From Clostridia bacterium (GTDB taxonomy: Bacteria > Bacillota > Clostridia > Lachnospirales > Cellulosilyticaceae), in contig JARBUI010000004.1 of NCBI GenBank assembly GCA_029239755.1, forward strand, positions 1-64,000: a DNA stretch of 64,000 bases, given 5' to 3'. Shown piece by piece: positions 26,293 through 34,737 of the stretch (the stretch's first letter is position 1; the number at the start of each line of letters is the position of its first letter). Position numbers and translations under genes: made by a program. The notes under the pieces are model-generated. The model saw only the letters and a program-made list of their open reading frames with translations, had not been told where the DNA came from and ran no database searches.

Positions 26293-27801
26293 ATGGAAAT
26301 GAATGAAGTATTTCTAAAACTAGAAGGCATTAAGAAATCATTTGGTGGTGTAGAAGCTTTAAAGGGTGTGGATTTAGAAATAAAAAAGGGTGAAATACAT
26401 TGTTTGGCCGGTGAAAATGGCTGCGGAAAATCAACACTCATCAAGGTTATTTCGGGTGCGCATGATGCAACAGAAGGAAATATTTACATTGAAGGCAAAA
26501 AAATAGAACATTTGAACCCCATTGATGCTATCAGATTAGGTATTCAAGTAATCTATCAGGATTTTGCTGTTTTTCCTAATCTTACAGTTGCCGAAAACAT
26601 TGCAATGAACAGGGCTCTGATGACAGGAGCTAAAAAAATGGATTGGAAGAAAGCAAGAGAACTTGCAGTTATGGCAATGGAACAAATTGGTGCTCATATG
26701 AATCCTGATATTTTAGTAGAAAGATTATCAGTAGCTAATAAGCAAATGGTTGCGATTTGCAGAGCAATTATTAACGATGCAAAACTATTAATACTAGATG
26801 AACCTACTACAGCACTTACTGCTAAAGAAGTTGATAAATTAAATATTATTATCAGAAGGTTAAAGGCTAAGGGCATTGCAATAGTTATTGTAAATCATAA
26901 ATTAGATGAGATTTATGGTATTGCAGACAAGTTAACTATTCTTAGAAATGGTGAGAATGTTGCAAATGGTGGAATAGAAGAGTTTGACAGAACAAGGTTT
27001 ATTAAAGATTTAACAGGCAGAGATATCGTAGAAACTACATATAGGCCAGAAAAATCAACAGAAGAAATTCTTAGAGTAGAGCGTTTTACAAGGAATGGTG
27101 CTTTTGAGGATGTCAGCTTTGTACTTAATAAAGGAGATGTGCTGGGAATCACAGGTCTTTTAGGTTCGGGACGTAGTGAAATAGGAGATGCACTGTTTGG
27201 TCTCGCGCCGGCTGAATCGGGAAAAGTATTTTTAAATGAGAAAGAAATTAGCATTAAATCAATTGAGGATGCTATGAATCATAAGATTGGTTATGTTCCT
27301 GAAGATAGGTTAACACAAGGTTTATTTCTTGATCGTTCTATCCAGGATAACACAGTTGCAGCGTCGATTAGCAAGTATTTGATAAAAGGGAAGCTAGACC
27401 ATGCCAAAATGTATGAAGTAACCAAAGAATGGATCAAAAAGATTGGTTGCATCGCACCGTCGCCAAATCCAGATATCCGCACCTTATCAGGAGGCAATGC
27501 TCAGAAAATGGTCATTGCAAAATGGCTGAATACAGAACCCAAGCTCCTGGTGTTAAATGGTCCTACGGTGGGAGTCGATGTTGGCTCTAAATCTGATATA
27601 CATATGATTTTACATGATCTTGTTAAAGCAGGAGTAGGCATTATTATTATTTCAGATGACCTGTCTGAACTCATACAAAATTGTAATAAGATCATGATTA
27701 TGAAAAATGGTAAGGCTTCAGGGATGCTTGAGGCAGCTACCCTAAATGAAACAGAATTAACGCATTTGTTAAGCGGCAAGAAGGAGGATAACAATGAATA
27801 A
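26293..27801 (+). CDS. Sugar ABC transporter ATP-binding protein, two-domain type
   Basis: About 502 residues, with two nucleotide-binding domains as in RbsA/LsrA. Domain 1 has Walker A GENGCGKST, signature LSVANKQMV and Walker B LLILDEPTTALT. Domain 2 has a degenerate P-loop GLLGSGRSE, signature LSGGNAQKMV, and a Walker B reading LLVLNGPTVGVDVGSK, where the usual D-E pair is replaced by N-G. The second site therefore lacks the catalytic Glu and probably hydrolyses ATP poorly or not at all. The track start 26254 is upstream of the Shine-Dalgarno AAGGAGGGGAGG; ATG 26293 (or 26299) is used. It overlaps the next permease gene by 8 bp. Confidence 0.9.
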   Translation: MEMNEVFLKLEGIKKSFGGVEALKGVDLEIKKGEIHCLAGENGCGKSTLIKVISGAHDATEGNIYIEGKKIEHLNPIDAIRLGIQVIYQDFAVFPNLTVAENIAMNRALMTGAKKMDWKKARELAVMAMEQIGAHMNPDILVERLSVANKQMVAICRAIINDAKLLILDEPTTALTAKEVDKLNIIIRRLKAKGIAIVIVNHKLDEIYGIADKLTILRNGENVANGGIEEFDRTRFIKDLTGRDIVETTYRPEKSTEEILRVERFTRNGAFEDVSFVLNKGDVLGITGLLGSGRSEIGDALFGLAPAESGKVFLNEKEISIKSIEDAMNHKIGYVPEDRLTQGLFLDRSIQDNTVAASISKYLIKGKLDHAKMYEVTKEWIKKIGCIAPSPNPDIRTLSGGNAQKMVIAKWLNTEPKLLVLNGPTVGVDVGSKSDIHMILHDLVKAGVGIIIISDDLSELIQNCNKIMIMKNGKASGMLEAATLNETELTHLLSGKKEDNNE

Positions 27802-28792
27802 TAAAATTAAGAATGTGCTGACGTCAAATGAAATGATCGTTGCGTATATTATCATAGGATTATCCATACTGATTGGCTGCGTTAATTCAGCATTTTTTGG
27901 AGTATCAACTTTAGTAAGCTTATCTCGGTCTATGCTGGTTATGCTTATATTTGCAGTTTGTGAGATGGTAGTTATTATATCAGGGGGGATAGATGTATCC
28001 TTTCCGGCTGTAGCTTGTATTTCACTCTATGCGACTATTAGATTTATGCTTGCTTCAGGGATAGATAGTCCGCTATTTGCATTTGCAATGGCAGCGGTTA
28101 TTGGTATTTCGTTTGGGGCTTTTAATGCATTTCTTATTTGTAAGATGAAAATCCCTCCGCTTATTGCTACTTTGGGTGTGAGCAGTGTAGCGAATGGAGG
28201 CACATTAGCATTTTTGGGTACAAAAGAAATTTCTAATATTCCTGAGCACGTAGATAAGCTTTCGCAAATTTTTATATTCACTTATACCAATGCGGGAGGT
28301 ATTAAATATTCGCTGACAGTTTTGTTTTTGATTCCTGTTATTGTTTGTATTGGAGCTTATATTATTTTGAAATACACGATGTTAGGGAGAGGAATCTACG
28401 CAATTGGCGGAGATAAAAATGCAGCTAGAATTGCGGGCTTTAATGTAACTAAAATCCAATTTATTATTTATATGACAGTTGGATGTTTTGCAGGTATAGG
28501 CGGCATGACATATATGATTCTTATGAGACAGGCAAGTCCGCAGGTGCTTATGGGCAGCGAAATGATGGTTATTGCGGCAGTAGTTATGGGCGGAGCAAGA
28601 ATTACTGGCGGACATGGTTCTGTTTTTGGAACGATTTTAGGTGTAGGTTTAATTACACTTGTACAAAATAACTTAATTATGCTTGGGGTCCCTACTCACT
28701 TCCAGACATTAGTAGTTGGTTTAATCATTGTAATTGGTATATCTATTACATCACTAAGAGCTAAGAAAATTGCTAATAGTGCGAAGGTTTAA
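27794..28792 (+). CDS. Sugar ABC transporter permease, first subunit
   Basis: A 332-residue BPD_transp_2-type permease with 8-10 hydrophobic segments, the MVVIISGGIDVSFPAV motif and the coupling-loop region GRGIYAIGGDKNAARIAGFNV. It is homologous to RbsC/LsrC. It forms the channel together with the following permease. AAGGAGG precedes the ATG inside the end of the ATPase gene. Confidence 0.9.
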   Translation: MNNKIKNVLTSNEMIVAYIIIGLSILIGCVNSAFFGVSTLVSLSRSMLVMLIFAVCEMVVIISGGIDVSFPAVACISLYATIRFMLASGIDSPLFAFAMAAVIGISFGAFNAFLICKMKIPPLIATLGVSSVANGGTLAFLGTKEISNIPEHVDKLSQIFIFTYTNAGGIKYSLTVLFLIPVIVCIGAYIILKYTMLGRGIYAIGGDKNAARIAGFNVTKIQFIIYMTVGCFAGIGGMTYMILMRQASPQVLMGSEMMVIAAVVMGGARITGGHGSVFGTILGVGLITLVQNNLIMLGVPTHFQTLVVGLIIVIGISITSLRAKKIANSAKV

Positions 28793-28806
28793 GGAGGGAA
28801 AGAAAA

Positions 28807-29781
28807 ATGGATAAACTCAAAACATCCTTAAAAAATACAGATAAAAATACAACTGCTTTATTTGGAATTGCGGTACTTATTTTTGTTATTATGGGAATCT
28901 TAGCGCCGAGGTCTTTCTTGGGTATTAAGAATCTCCAGGGCATGTGCGTTCAGTTTCCGGAATTTGGTATACTTGCGTTTGGTATGATGCTTGCTATGAT
29001 TTCGGGGGGGATTGACTTATCGCTTGTTGGAATAGCAAATTTTGCAGGAATTGTCGGCGCAGTTTTAATGATTAGAATGGGCGGGAGCAACTTTTCTATT
29101 GTTATAGGGATTGCAGCTGCAATACTTGTGGGAGCTTTATGTGGAGTATTCAATGGATTTTTAATTGGATATCTGCAAATCCCAGCTATGTTAGTTACTC
29201 TTGGAGGACTACAGCTCTATACAGGTCTTGGGCTTGCGATTACCAAAGGGCCTGCGATTATAGGTTTGCCTCCTGCATTCAATTTAATAGCAAATGGGAC
29301 TCTGCTTAATATTCCAGTTGCTCTCTTTATATTTGTTATAGCAGCTGTCGTTGTAAGCTTTTTATTAAAGTCTACTGTTTATGGTCAGCATGTAAGTTTC
29401 ATGGGAACTAACGCCACAGCTGCTAGATATTCCGGAATTAATAATTTAAAGGTTACCATTTATACATATGGATTATCAGGTATTCTAGGCGGAATTGGCG
29501 GTATTCTTATGGCATCCCATTATAATTCTGCAAAGTCTGATTATGGTTCAAGTTATACGCTTTTGACACTGCTTATTGTAGTACTCGGCGGGACGAATCC
29601 AGACGGCGGCCGCGGCCGAGTAATAGGAGTTACATTATCTGTTATTGTGCTGCAATTGGTATCCAGCGCATTTAATATCTTAAGAGTTAACGGATTTATT
29701 AAGACGTTCGTATGGGGAATCATTTTGCTTGCCATTATGATAGGAACTCATTTTATTGAAAAAAACAAACAGAGAAGTTAG
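28807..29781 (+). CDS. Sugar ABC transporter permease, second subunit
   Basis: A 324-residue permease of the same family (MLAMISGGIDLSLVGIANFAG; YGQHVSFMGTNATAARYSGIN). Having two different permeases, as in LsrC/LsrD, distinguishes this importer from the ribose system downstream, which has only RbsC. GGAGGGAAAG precedes the ATG, 14 nt after the first permease. Confidence 0.9.
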   Translation: MDKLKTSLKNTDKNTTALFGIAVLIFVIMGILAPRSFLGIKNLQGMCVQFPEFGILAFGMMLAMISGGIDLSLVGIANFAGIVGAVLMIRMGGSNFSIVIGIAAAILVGALCGVFNGFLIGYLQIPAMLVTLGGLQLYTGLGLAITKGPAIIGLPPAFNLIANGTLLNIPVALFIFVIAAVVVSFLLKSTVYGQHVSFMGTNATAARYSGINNLKVTIYTYGLSGILGGIGGILMASHYNSAKSDYGSSYTLLTLLIVVLGGTNPDGGRGRVIGVTLSVIVLQLVSSAFNILRVNGFIKTFVWGIILLAIMIGTHFIEKNKQRS

Positions 29782-29791
29782 GAGAAGAGCT

Positions 29792-30274
29792 ATGAGGAAG
29801 ATTAAAGCAAAGCCAATAACTAGAGAGAACTTTACGCCCTATGGAAGCTTTTATAGTATTACTGAGCCAACGGGGCATAACCTAGGTGCATTTTATCATG
29901 ATCACGTATTATTCCCGGTATCTGGACATATGCCTATAGCATTTTCAGCACTCGTTTCAGAAAAACCAGAAAAAATGGTTGTTACAGCAGCAGAATATCA
30001 TAACACAACAGCGGAAGGTGTACTTCCGATAGATGATGATGTTATTTTGCATGTTGCACCGCCATCCAATAAACCTGTTCCAGAATTGACAGAGGCATTT
30101 ATAGTACCTAAGGGGACTATGGTTAAATTAAATACTGGGGTATGGCATCTGGCAGCTCTGCCTATTCACCAAGATAAAGTACATGTACTTATAGTTCTGC
30201 CAGAAAGAATATATTTTAATGACTGCACAGTAGTAGAGTATGCACCTGAAGATCAAATAGAAATTGCATTATAA
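29792..30274 (+). CDS. Ureidoglycolate lyase-like (AllA-type) cupin protein
   Basis: About 160 residues resembling the AllA cupin-type family: KPITRENFTPYGSFYSI at the N-terminus, YHDHVLFPV, PKGTMVKLNTGVWHLAALPI and VHVLIVLPERIYFNDCTVVEY. In an apparent sugar operon, ureide degradation is unlikely; an isomerase, lyase or ligand-binding role on the imported compound is more plausible (inference). The track start 29756 lies inside the preceding permease. ATG 29792 follows GGAGAAG just after the permease stop. Confidence 0.75.
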   Translation: MRKIKAKPITRENFTPYGSFYSITEPTGHNLGAFYHDHVLFPVSGHMPIAFSALVSEKPEKMVVTAAEYHNTTAEGVLPIDDDVILHVAPPSNKPVPELTEAFIVPKGTMVKLNTGVWHLAALPIHQDKVHVLIVLPERIYFNDCTVVEYAPEDQIEIAL

Positions 30275-30303
30275 AAACTATACTAAACTTAGGAGGTAAC
30301 ACT

Positions 30304-31314
30304 ATGAAAAAAATAATTAACAGACCAGAAGATTACGTAAATGAAATGTTAGAAGGACTATACATTGCACATCCAGATTTGATTACATATACGGGAGATG
30401 ATGTGCGCTGCTTAGTGGCGGTTAATAAAAAAGCAGGCAAAGTTGGTATTGCAACAGGGGGCGGATCAGGACATTTGCCACTATTTTTGGGATATGTAGG
30501 AAAAGGTATGCTGGATGGCTGCTCTGTAGGAGATGTATTCCAGTCACCAAGTGCAGAACAAATGCTGGCTGTTACAAAAGAAATTGATTCAGGTGCAGGC
30601 GTATTATATATTTATGGTAATTACAACGGAGATATTTTTAACTTTGACATGGCAGCTGAAATGGCAGACTTTGAGGAAAGTATTCGCGTTGAAAGTGTTG
30701 TAGCGGGTGAAGATGTTGCATCTGCAGGTCCTGCAGCAGATGGTGAAAAAAATACCAGAAGAGGTGTTGCAGGGATTATCTTTGTTTATAAGTGTGCAGG
30801 GGCAGCTGCAGATGCGATGATGGACTTAGACGAGGTAAAACGTGTAGCTGAAAAAGCAGCAGCTAACGTACGAACAATGGGAGTAGCTTTAACCCCTTGC
30901 ATCGTACCGAGAGTTGGAACACCTGGTTTTACAATTGGCGCGGACAAAATGGAAATCGGCATGGGCATTCACGGAGAAACAGGTATTAGACGTGGAAAAT
31001 TAGAACCAGCTGACCAAATCGTTGATGAAATGCTAGAAAAAATTGTTGCAGATATACCTTATGTATCAGGGGATGAAGTAGCAGTTCTTGTAAATGGTCT
31101 TGGGGCGACACCTTTGGATGAGCAGTACATCGTAACAAGAAGAATTGATTCTTATTTAAAAGAAAAAGGTATCAAGGTATATCGTTACTATGTCGGTGAA
31201 TACGCAACGTCTCTTGAAATGGCAGGATTTTCAATTTCATTATTAAAATTAGATGATGAGTTAAAAGGCTTGATCGATGCGCCTGCTCAAACACCTTTCT
31301 TTGTACAATTGTAG
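30304..31314 (+). CDS. DhaK-type kinase subunit (dihydroxyacetone/short ketose kinase)
   Basis: A 336-residue DhaK domain. GGGSGHLPLFLGYVGKGMLDGCSVGDVFQSPSAEQM forms the substrate pocket, and GMGIHGETGIRR carries the His that binds the carbonyl of dihydroxyacetone or related ketoses covalently. It pairs with the DhaL gene 14 nt downstream. In this importer operon the substrate could be dihydroxyacetone, a tetrulose such as erythrulose, or another short ketose; homology does not decide. AGGAGG precedes the ATG. Confidence 0.88.
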   Translation: MKKIINRPEDYVNEMLEGLYIAHPDLITYTGDDVRCLVAVNKKAGKVGIATGGGSGHLPLFLGYVGKGMLDGCSVGDVFQSPSAEQMLAVTKEIDSGAGVLYIYGNYNGDIFNFDMAAEMADFEESIRVESVVAGEDVASAGPAADGEKNTRRGVAGIIFVYKCAGAAADAMMDLDEVKRVAEKAAANVRTMGVALTPCIVPRVGTPGFTIGADKMEIGMGIHGETGIRRGKLEPADQIVDEMLEKIVADIPYVSGDEVAVLVNGLGATPLDEQYIVTRRIDSYLKEKGIKVYRYYVGEYATSLEMAGFSISLLKLDDELKGLIDAPAQTPFFVQL

Positions 31315-31328
31315 GAGGTATGTGTGTT

Positions 31329-31958
31329 ATGAATAACAGCTATTTAATTGAACTTTTAAAAGAACTTCAAGATATTATGTGCGAAAACAGGGACTATTTA
31401 ATTAAACTAGATAGCATAGTGGGTGATGGAGATTTAGGGCTTACTATGAGTGATGGATTTACAGCAGCTTATAAAGCGGTTTCTGCAAGCGGCGAAACGG
31501 ATGCTGGAAAACTCCTTTACAATGCTGGGAAGGCAATGTCGACAGCTGTACCATCCACAATGGGAACACTAATGGCTTCTGGCCTTATGCAAGCAGGCAA
31601 AGTATTAAAAGGAAAAACGGAATTAGAAAAAGCAGATATAGCAGCTCTGTTTGAGGCCTACTTAGAAGGCGTTGCAAACAGAGGAAAGGCAAAAGTGGGA
31701 GATAAGACATTTTTAGATGGGCTTGCCCCAGCTGTAGCTGCGCTCAAATCAGCACTGCAAGCTGGAGATGAGCTTAATGTAGCAGCTGCAGCGGCTAGAG
31801 AGGCTGCAGAAGCAGGTTTCCAGCATACAACAACTATGATTGCAGTTCACGGCAGAGCGGCAACAAGAGGAGAAGCATCAAGAGCGCTTCAGGATCCAGG
31901 TGCAGCCGTAGCGATGCTGATGATGAAAGCGTTTGAAAAATCATTTTTAGCTAAATAG
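31329..31958 (+). CDS. DhaL-type nucleotide-binding kinase subunit
   Basis: About 209 residues, an all-helical DhaL domain with the Mg-nucleotide Asp cluster in DSIVGDGDLGLTMSDGF (the His often found after the third Asp is Leu here) and STMGTLMASGLMQAGK; later GDKTFLDGLAPA and HTTTMIAVHGRAATRGEAS. It supplies the phosphoryl group to DhaK. No DhaM phosphotransfer subunit is in the window, so direct ATP use or a remote DhaM is possible. The track ATG (31320) abuts AGGAGG; ATG 31329 with 9-nt spacing is preferred. Confidence 0.88.
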   Translation: MNNSYLIELLKELQDIMCENRDYLIKLDSIVGDGDLGLTMSDGFTAAYKAVSASGETDAGKLLYNAGKAMSTAVPSTMGTLMASGLMQAGKVLKGKTELEKADIAALFEAYLEGVANRGKAKVGDKTFLDGLAPAVAALKSALQAGDELNVAAAAAREAAEAGFQHTTTMIAVHGRAATRGEASRALQDPGAAVAMLMMKAFEKSFLAK

Positions 31959-32025
31959 CATATGAATAATAATTAACCTATTAAGCGTTATATATAGCAG
32001 AGATAGAACTTTTCTAGGAAATGGT

Positions 32026-32069
32026 AAAAGAGTCTAAAGTTAGAGTTTTTCTAATTTTAGACTCTTTTT
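32026..32069 (+). terminator. Terminator of the LsrB-like importer-kinase operon
   Basis: AAAAGAGTCTAAAGTTAGA pairs with TCTAATTTTAGACTCTTTT with one G-T wobble, followed by T residues. The A-rich 5' flank would also allow function on the opposite strand. Confidence 0.88.
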
Positions 32070-32140
32070 GCTATAACGTAGAAAAGCAAACTAAAATAAT
32101 CATACCTGTACCGAAAGTGTTCAATAAGCTGCCTGCATGT

Positions 32141-33145
32141 TTATTGTTGCACAGCACAAGTACTGTGACGAACCACAATTGATCCGCCAACACAAGTTTT
32201 AACATTTTTAAAAGAGGAGTCTTCAATGGCAGCGTGAAGATGTCTTAATGCTAAAGAACCCATTAGTTTTTTGGGTACACTCATAGTTGAAAGGCAGGGG
32301 GAGTTAATGGCAGAAAAAGGAATATCATCAAATCCGATTACAGAAATATCACGGGGTATTTTATATTTAAATTCATTTACAGCTTTCATTGCACCGATTG
32401 CAATAGTATCATTGTCTGCAAAAGCACAACTAGGTAATTTTATGCCCTGAGCCAGATAGCTTTTCATACTATGATAAGAGCCGAGTAATGTTGGTGTTAA
32501 TAAGAATTCATTTGAAGGATCAAAGCGGAGGTTTAATTTTTTGGCAGACTCCATAAAGCTGAGAGCTCGTTCATCAAAGTTTTGAATATTGATATTGCTT
32601 CGGAAATAGGCAACATGCTTATGACCTAGCTCTGCAAGATGAGATAAGGCATCGTAAACAATCTCTCGGTTGCTTATTGCAATGGAATTACAATGAAAGT
32701 TAGGCATTGCATTATCAACAACGATATACGGAATAGGTATTTTTTCTAAAAGCGGGTAAGAAGAAAAATCAAGTTCTGTGCCTAGAAGAATTAATCCATG
32801 AAAAGACGCGTAATCAATATTTTGAAGAGTTTCCTCTAAATGATTTTCAGAAATAACTATACTTAAATTATAACCTTGACTGCGGCAGTCATTTTCAATA
32901 GAGTCCATAATGGTAGAAATAAATCCGGCATTTTCTTCAACGATCATACCATGCTTAATATATTTTAAAAATAATAGGTTTTTAGGTGAAGTACTAGCTT
33001 TTTTAGGAAGGGTGTAATGATATTCGTCTAACAGGTCTAAAATCAATTTGCGGGTCTCTTTTCCTACACCTTTTTTGTTATTTAGTACAAGAGAAACTGC
33101 TGTAGGAGAAACACCAGCAATATCTGCTATTTCCTTTAGTGTCAA
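32141..33145 (-). CDS. LacI family transcriptional regulator
   Basis: 334 residues: a LacI helix-turn-helix (TLKEIADIAGVSPTAVSLVLNNKKGVGKETR) with hinge, then a sugar-binding PBP-like domain (FHGLILLGTELDF, FPSCAFADNDTIAIGAMKA, SVIGFDDIPFSAINSPCLSTM). It starts at TTG (reading ATTGACACTAAAG) behind GGAAAGGATTG. Convergent with the LsrB-like importer operon and downstream of the PFK gene on the same strand, it is the best candidate repressor of the importer operon. Confidence 0.88.
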   Translation of the reverse strand: MTLKEIADIAGVSPTAVSLVLNNKKGVGKETRKLILDLLDEYHYTLPKKASTSPKNLLFLKYIKHGMIVEENAGFISTIMDSIENDCRSQGYNLSIVISENHLEETLQNIDYASFHGLILLGTELDFSSYPLLEKIPIPYIVVDNAMPNFHCNSIAISNREIVYDALSHLAELGHKHVAYFRSNINIQNFDERALSFMESAKKLNLRFDPSNEFLLTPTLLGSYHSMKSYLAQGIKLPSCAFADNDTIAIGAMKAVNEFKYKIPRDISVIGFDDIPFSAINSPCLSTMSVPKKLMGSLALRHLHAAIEDSSFKNVKTCVGGSIVVRHSTCAVQQ

Positions 33146-33168
33146 TGTGTATCAATCCTTTCCGACTA

Positions 33169-33215
33169 CCTAACCAGAACAATATTTGTAGTATTATTAT
33201 ACCATGTTTACATAT
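33169..33215 (-). promoter_or_regulatory. Promoter of the LacI regulator gene
   Basis: On the minus strand an extended -10, TGGTATAAT, lies 17 bp after TTGTTG. The spacer contains the near-palindrome CATATGTAAACATG, a possible autoregulatory operator. Boundaries are approximate. Confidence 0.5.
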
Positions 33216-33244
33216 GTTCAACAATCTTTTTAAAAGATAAGGAC

Positions 33245-34477
33245 CTACTGCTTGCCGTATAAAACAAGGTGCTTGGGGATGCCATTATCATATTTAATAT
33301 TTGCTTCACCTTGGATGAGTGGTTTTAGGTATTGAATCATTTCATCAGTTACATCGTTTCCAGCTGCATTTATTAATTGCAACGGTATTTTCTTTTCGAA
33401 GTTTGCTACTGTTGATACGGGAACGGAAATAAATTCAATATCGTAAGGGGAAGAGCTTTTTCTTCGAATAGAGGCCATTTCGCCAGATGCACCTTCAAGT
33501 GCACACTGCAGTGCTTTCATGCCGAGCATTCTGGATTCACTCAAATCGGTGGCACTGGCAATATGTGCAGCTGAACGCTGCATTAAATTTAACTCTATAG
33601 AACGTACTTTGCAGCCAATTCTATTTCTTACAAGATTCTCAAGCATACGCCCCACTCCGGCGATGTACTTATGACCAAACACATCAAAATCTCCTGACTG
33701 AATTTGTTCTGATATATACTTGCCTTCCGTATCCTTTATGCCTTCGCTGACTGCTACAATGATAGAACCGTGTTCTTTTAGTTTATATTTTACATCTTGT
33801 ATAAAGGATTCTGTGTTGAAGGGTACTTCGCATAAGTAGATTAAGCTGGGGCCTACACCACCGTTTAATCTGGATAAAGCTGAAGCAGCTGTTAACCACC
33901 CGGCATTTCTCCCCATGATTTCCACAATTGTAACGGCCATAGTAGCATATACGGCAATGTCCCTCTCTAGTTCTGAACAAGTCGTTGCCACATATTTAGC
34001 GGCGGAGCCAAATCCTGGACAGTGATCTATCTGTACCAAATCATTATCTATTGTTTTTGGTGCGCCTATAATGTTAATATCCTGTATATTATTTAGTTTT
34101 AGATATTCAGATAACTTATGTACTGTATCCATTGAATCATTTCCACCAATATATATGAAATAGGAAATGTCATGTTTTCTAAATATATTAATCAGTGTTT
34201 CGTATGGAGTGTTATTATCTCCGTAGTGGTCTAACTTAAATCTGCAGGAACCAAGTGCAGCAGCGGGTGTTTGACATAGTAATTCTATGGTATTTGTATC
34301 TTTTATTATCTCATTCAAATCTATAAAAGCCTCATCGAGTACACCTTGTATGCCGTTAATGGCTCCGTATATTTTATCTACTTTAGAACTTGTTTGGGCT
34401 CCTTGTAATATACCTGCTAAAGTTGCATTGATCGCTGCTGTGGGTCCGCCGGATTGTGCAATAAGAAGATTTTTCAT
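33245..34477 (-). CDS. Phosphofructokinase-family kinase, PPi-type active site
   Basis: 410 residues of the PFK family. SGGPTAAINATLAGI is the phosphate loop. YIGGNDSMDT has Asp where ATP enzymes have Gly (GGDGS), and PKTIDNDL has Lys where ATP enzymes have Gly (PGTIDND). Both residues are the known markers of pyrophosphate-dependent enzymes. PGFGSAAKYVAT, MGRNAGWLTAA and SEGIK follow. It may phosphorylate fructose 6-phosphate or another sugar phosphate from this regulon. Divergent from a DeoR gene and upstream of the LacI gene. Confidence 0.87.
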   Translation of the reverse strand: MKNLLIAQSGGPTAAINATLAGILQGAQTSSKVDKIYGAINGIQGVLDEAFIDLNEIIKDTNTIELLCQTPAAALGSCRFKLDHYGDNNTPYETLINIFRKHDISYFIYIGGNDSMDTVHKLSEYLKLNNIQDINIIGAPKTIDNDLVQIDHCPGFGSAAKYVATTCSELERDIAVYATMAVTIVEIMGRNAGWLTAASALSRLNGGVGPSLIYLCEVPFNTESFIQDVKYKLKEHGSIIVAVSEGIKDTEGKYISEQIQSGDFDVFGHKYIAGVGRMLENLVRNRIGCKVRSIELNLMQRSAAHIASATDLSESRMLGMKALQCALEGASGEMASIRRKSSSPYDIEFISVPVSTVANFEKKIPLQLINAAGNDVTDEMIQYLKPLIQGEANIKYDNGIPKHLVLYGKQ

Positions 34478-34550
34478 GTAGAATTACCTCTTTTCTTTTA
34501 ATATTTAATGATAGGGTATTTAAGTGATATTTGTTTTTTGTTATTTAATT

Positions 34551-34631
34551 TTATTGATAATTATTGTTTATTATTATTTTATATTCTTTTCATGCTGTTT
34601 TCAAGTTCTATTTATTGATTTTTATTGTTTT
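34551..34631. promoter_or_regulatory. Paired direct repeats between divergent PFK and DeoR genes
   Basis: TTATTGAT at 34551 and TTATTGTT at 34561 recur as TTATTGAT at 34612 and TTATTGTT at 34622. This makes two near-identical 20-nt units 61 bp apart, each with elements one helical turn apart; another TTATTGAT is at 34675. DeoR-type repressors commonly bind repeated sites, so these are operator candidates for the adjacent gene. Confidence 0.5.
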
Positions 34632-34737
34632 TATTCGAAATGAGGTATTTGGACTTTGCGGCTTTTATGAACTGTTATTGATTTTTTAAAACCTATATAT
34701 TACACTAATAGATATTAATAAAAGGATGGGTGCACAT

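Noticed and set aside
28382-28615. Cys/His-rich reverse ORF and the overlapping forward 28483-28671 ORF
   Set aside because: Both are out-of-frame readings of a clear ABC permease gene with no independent start signals.
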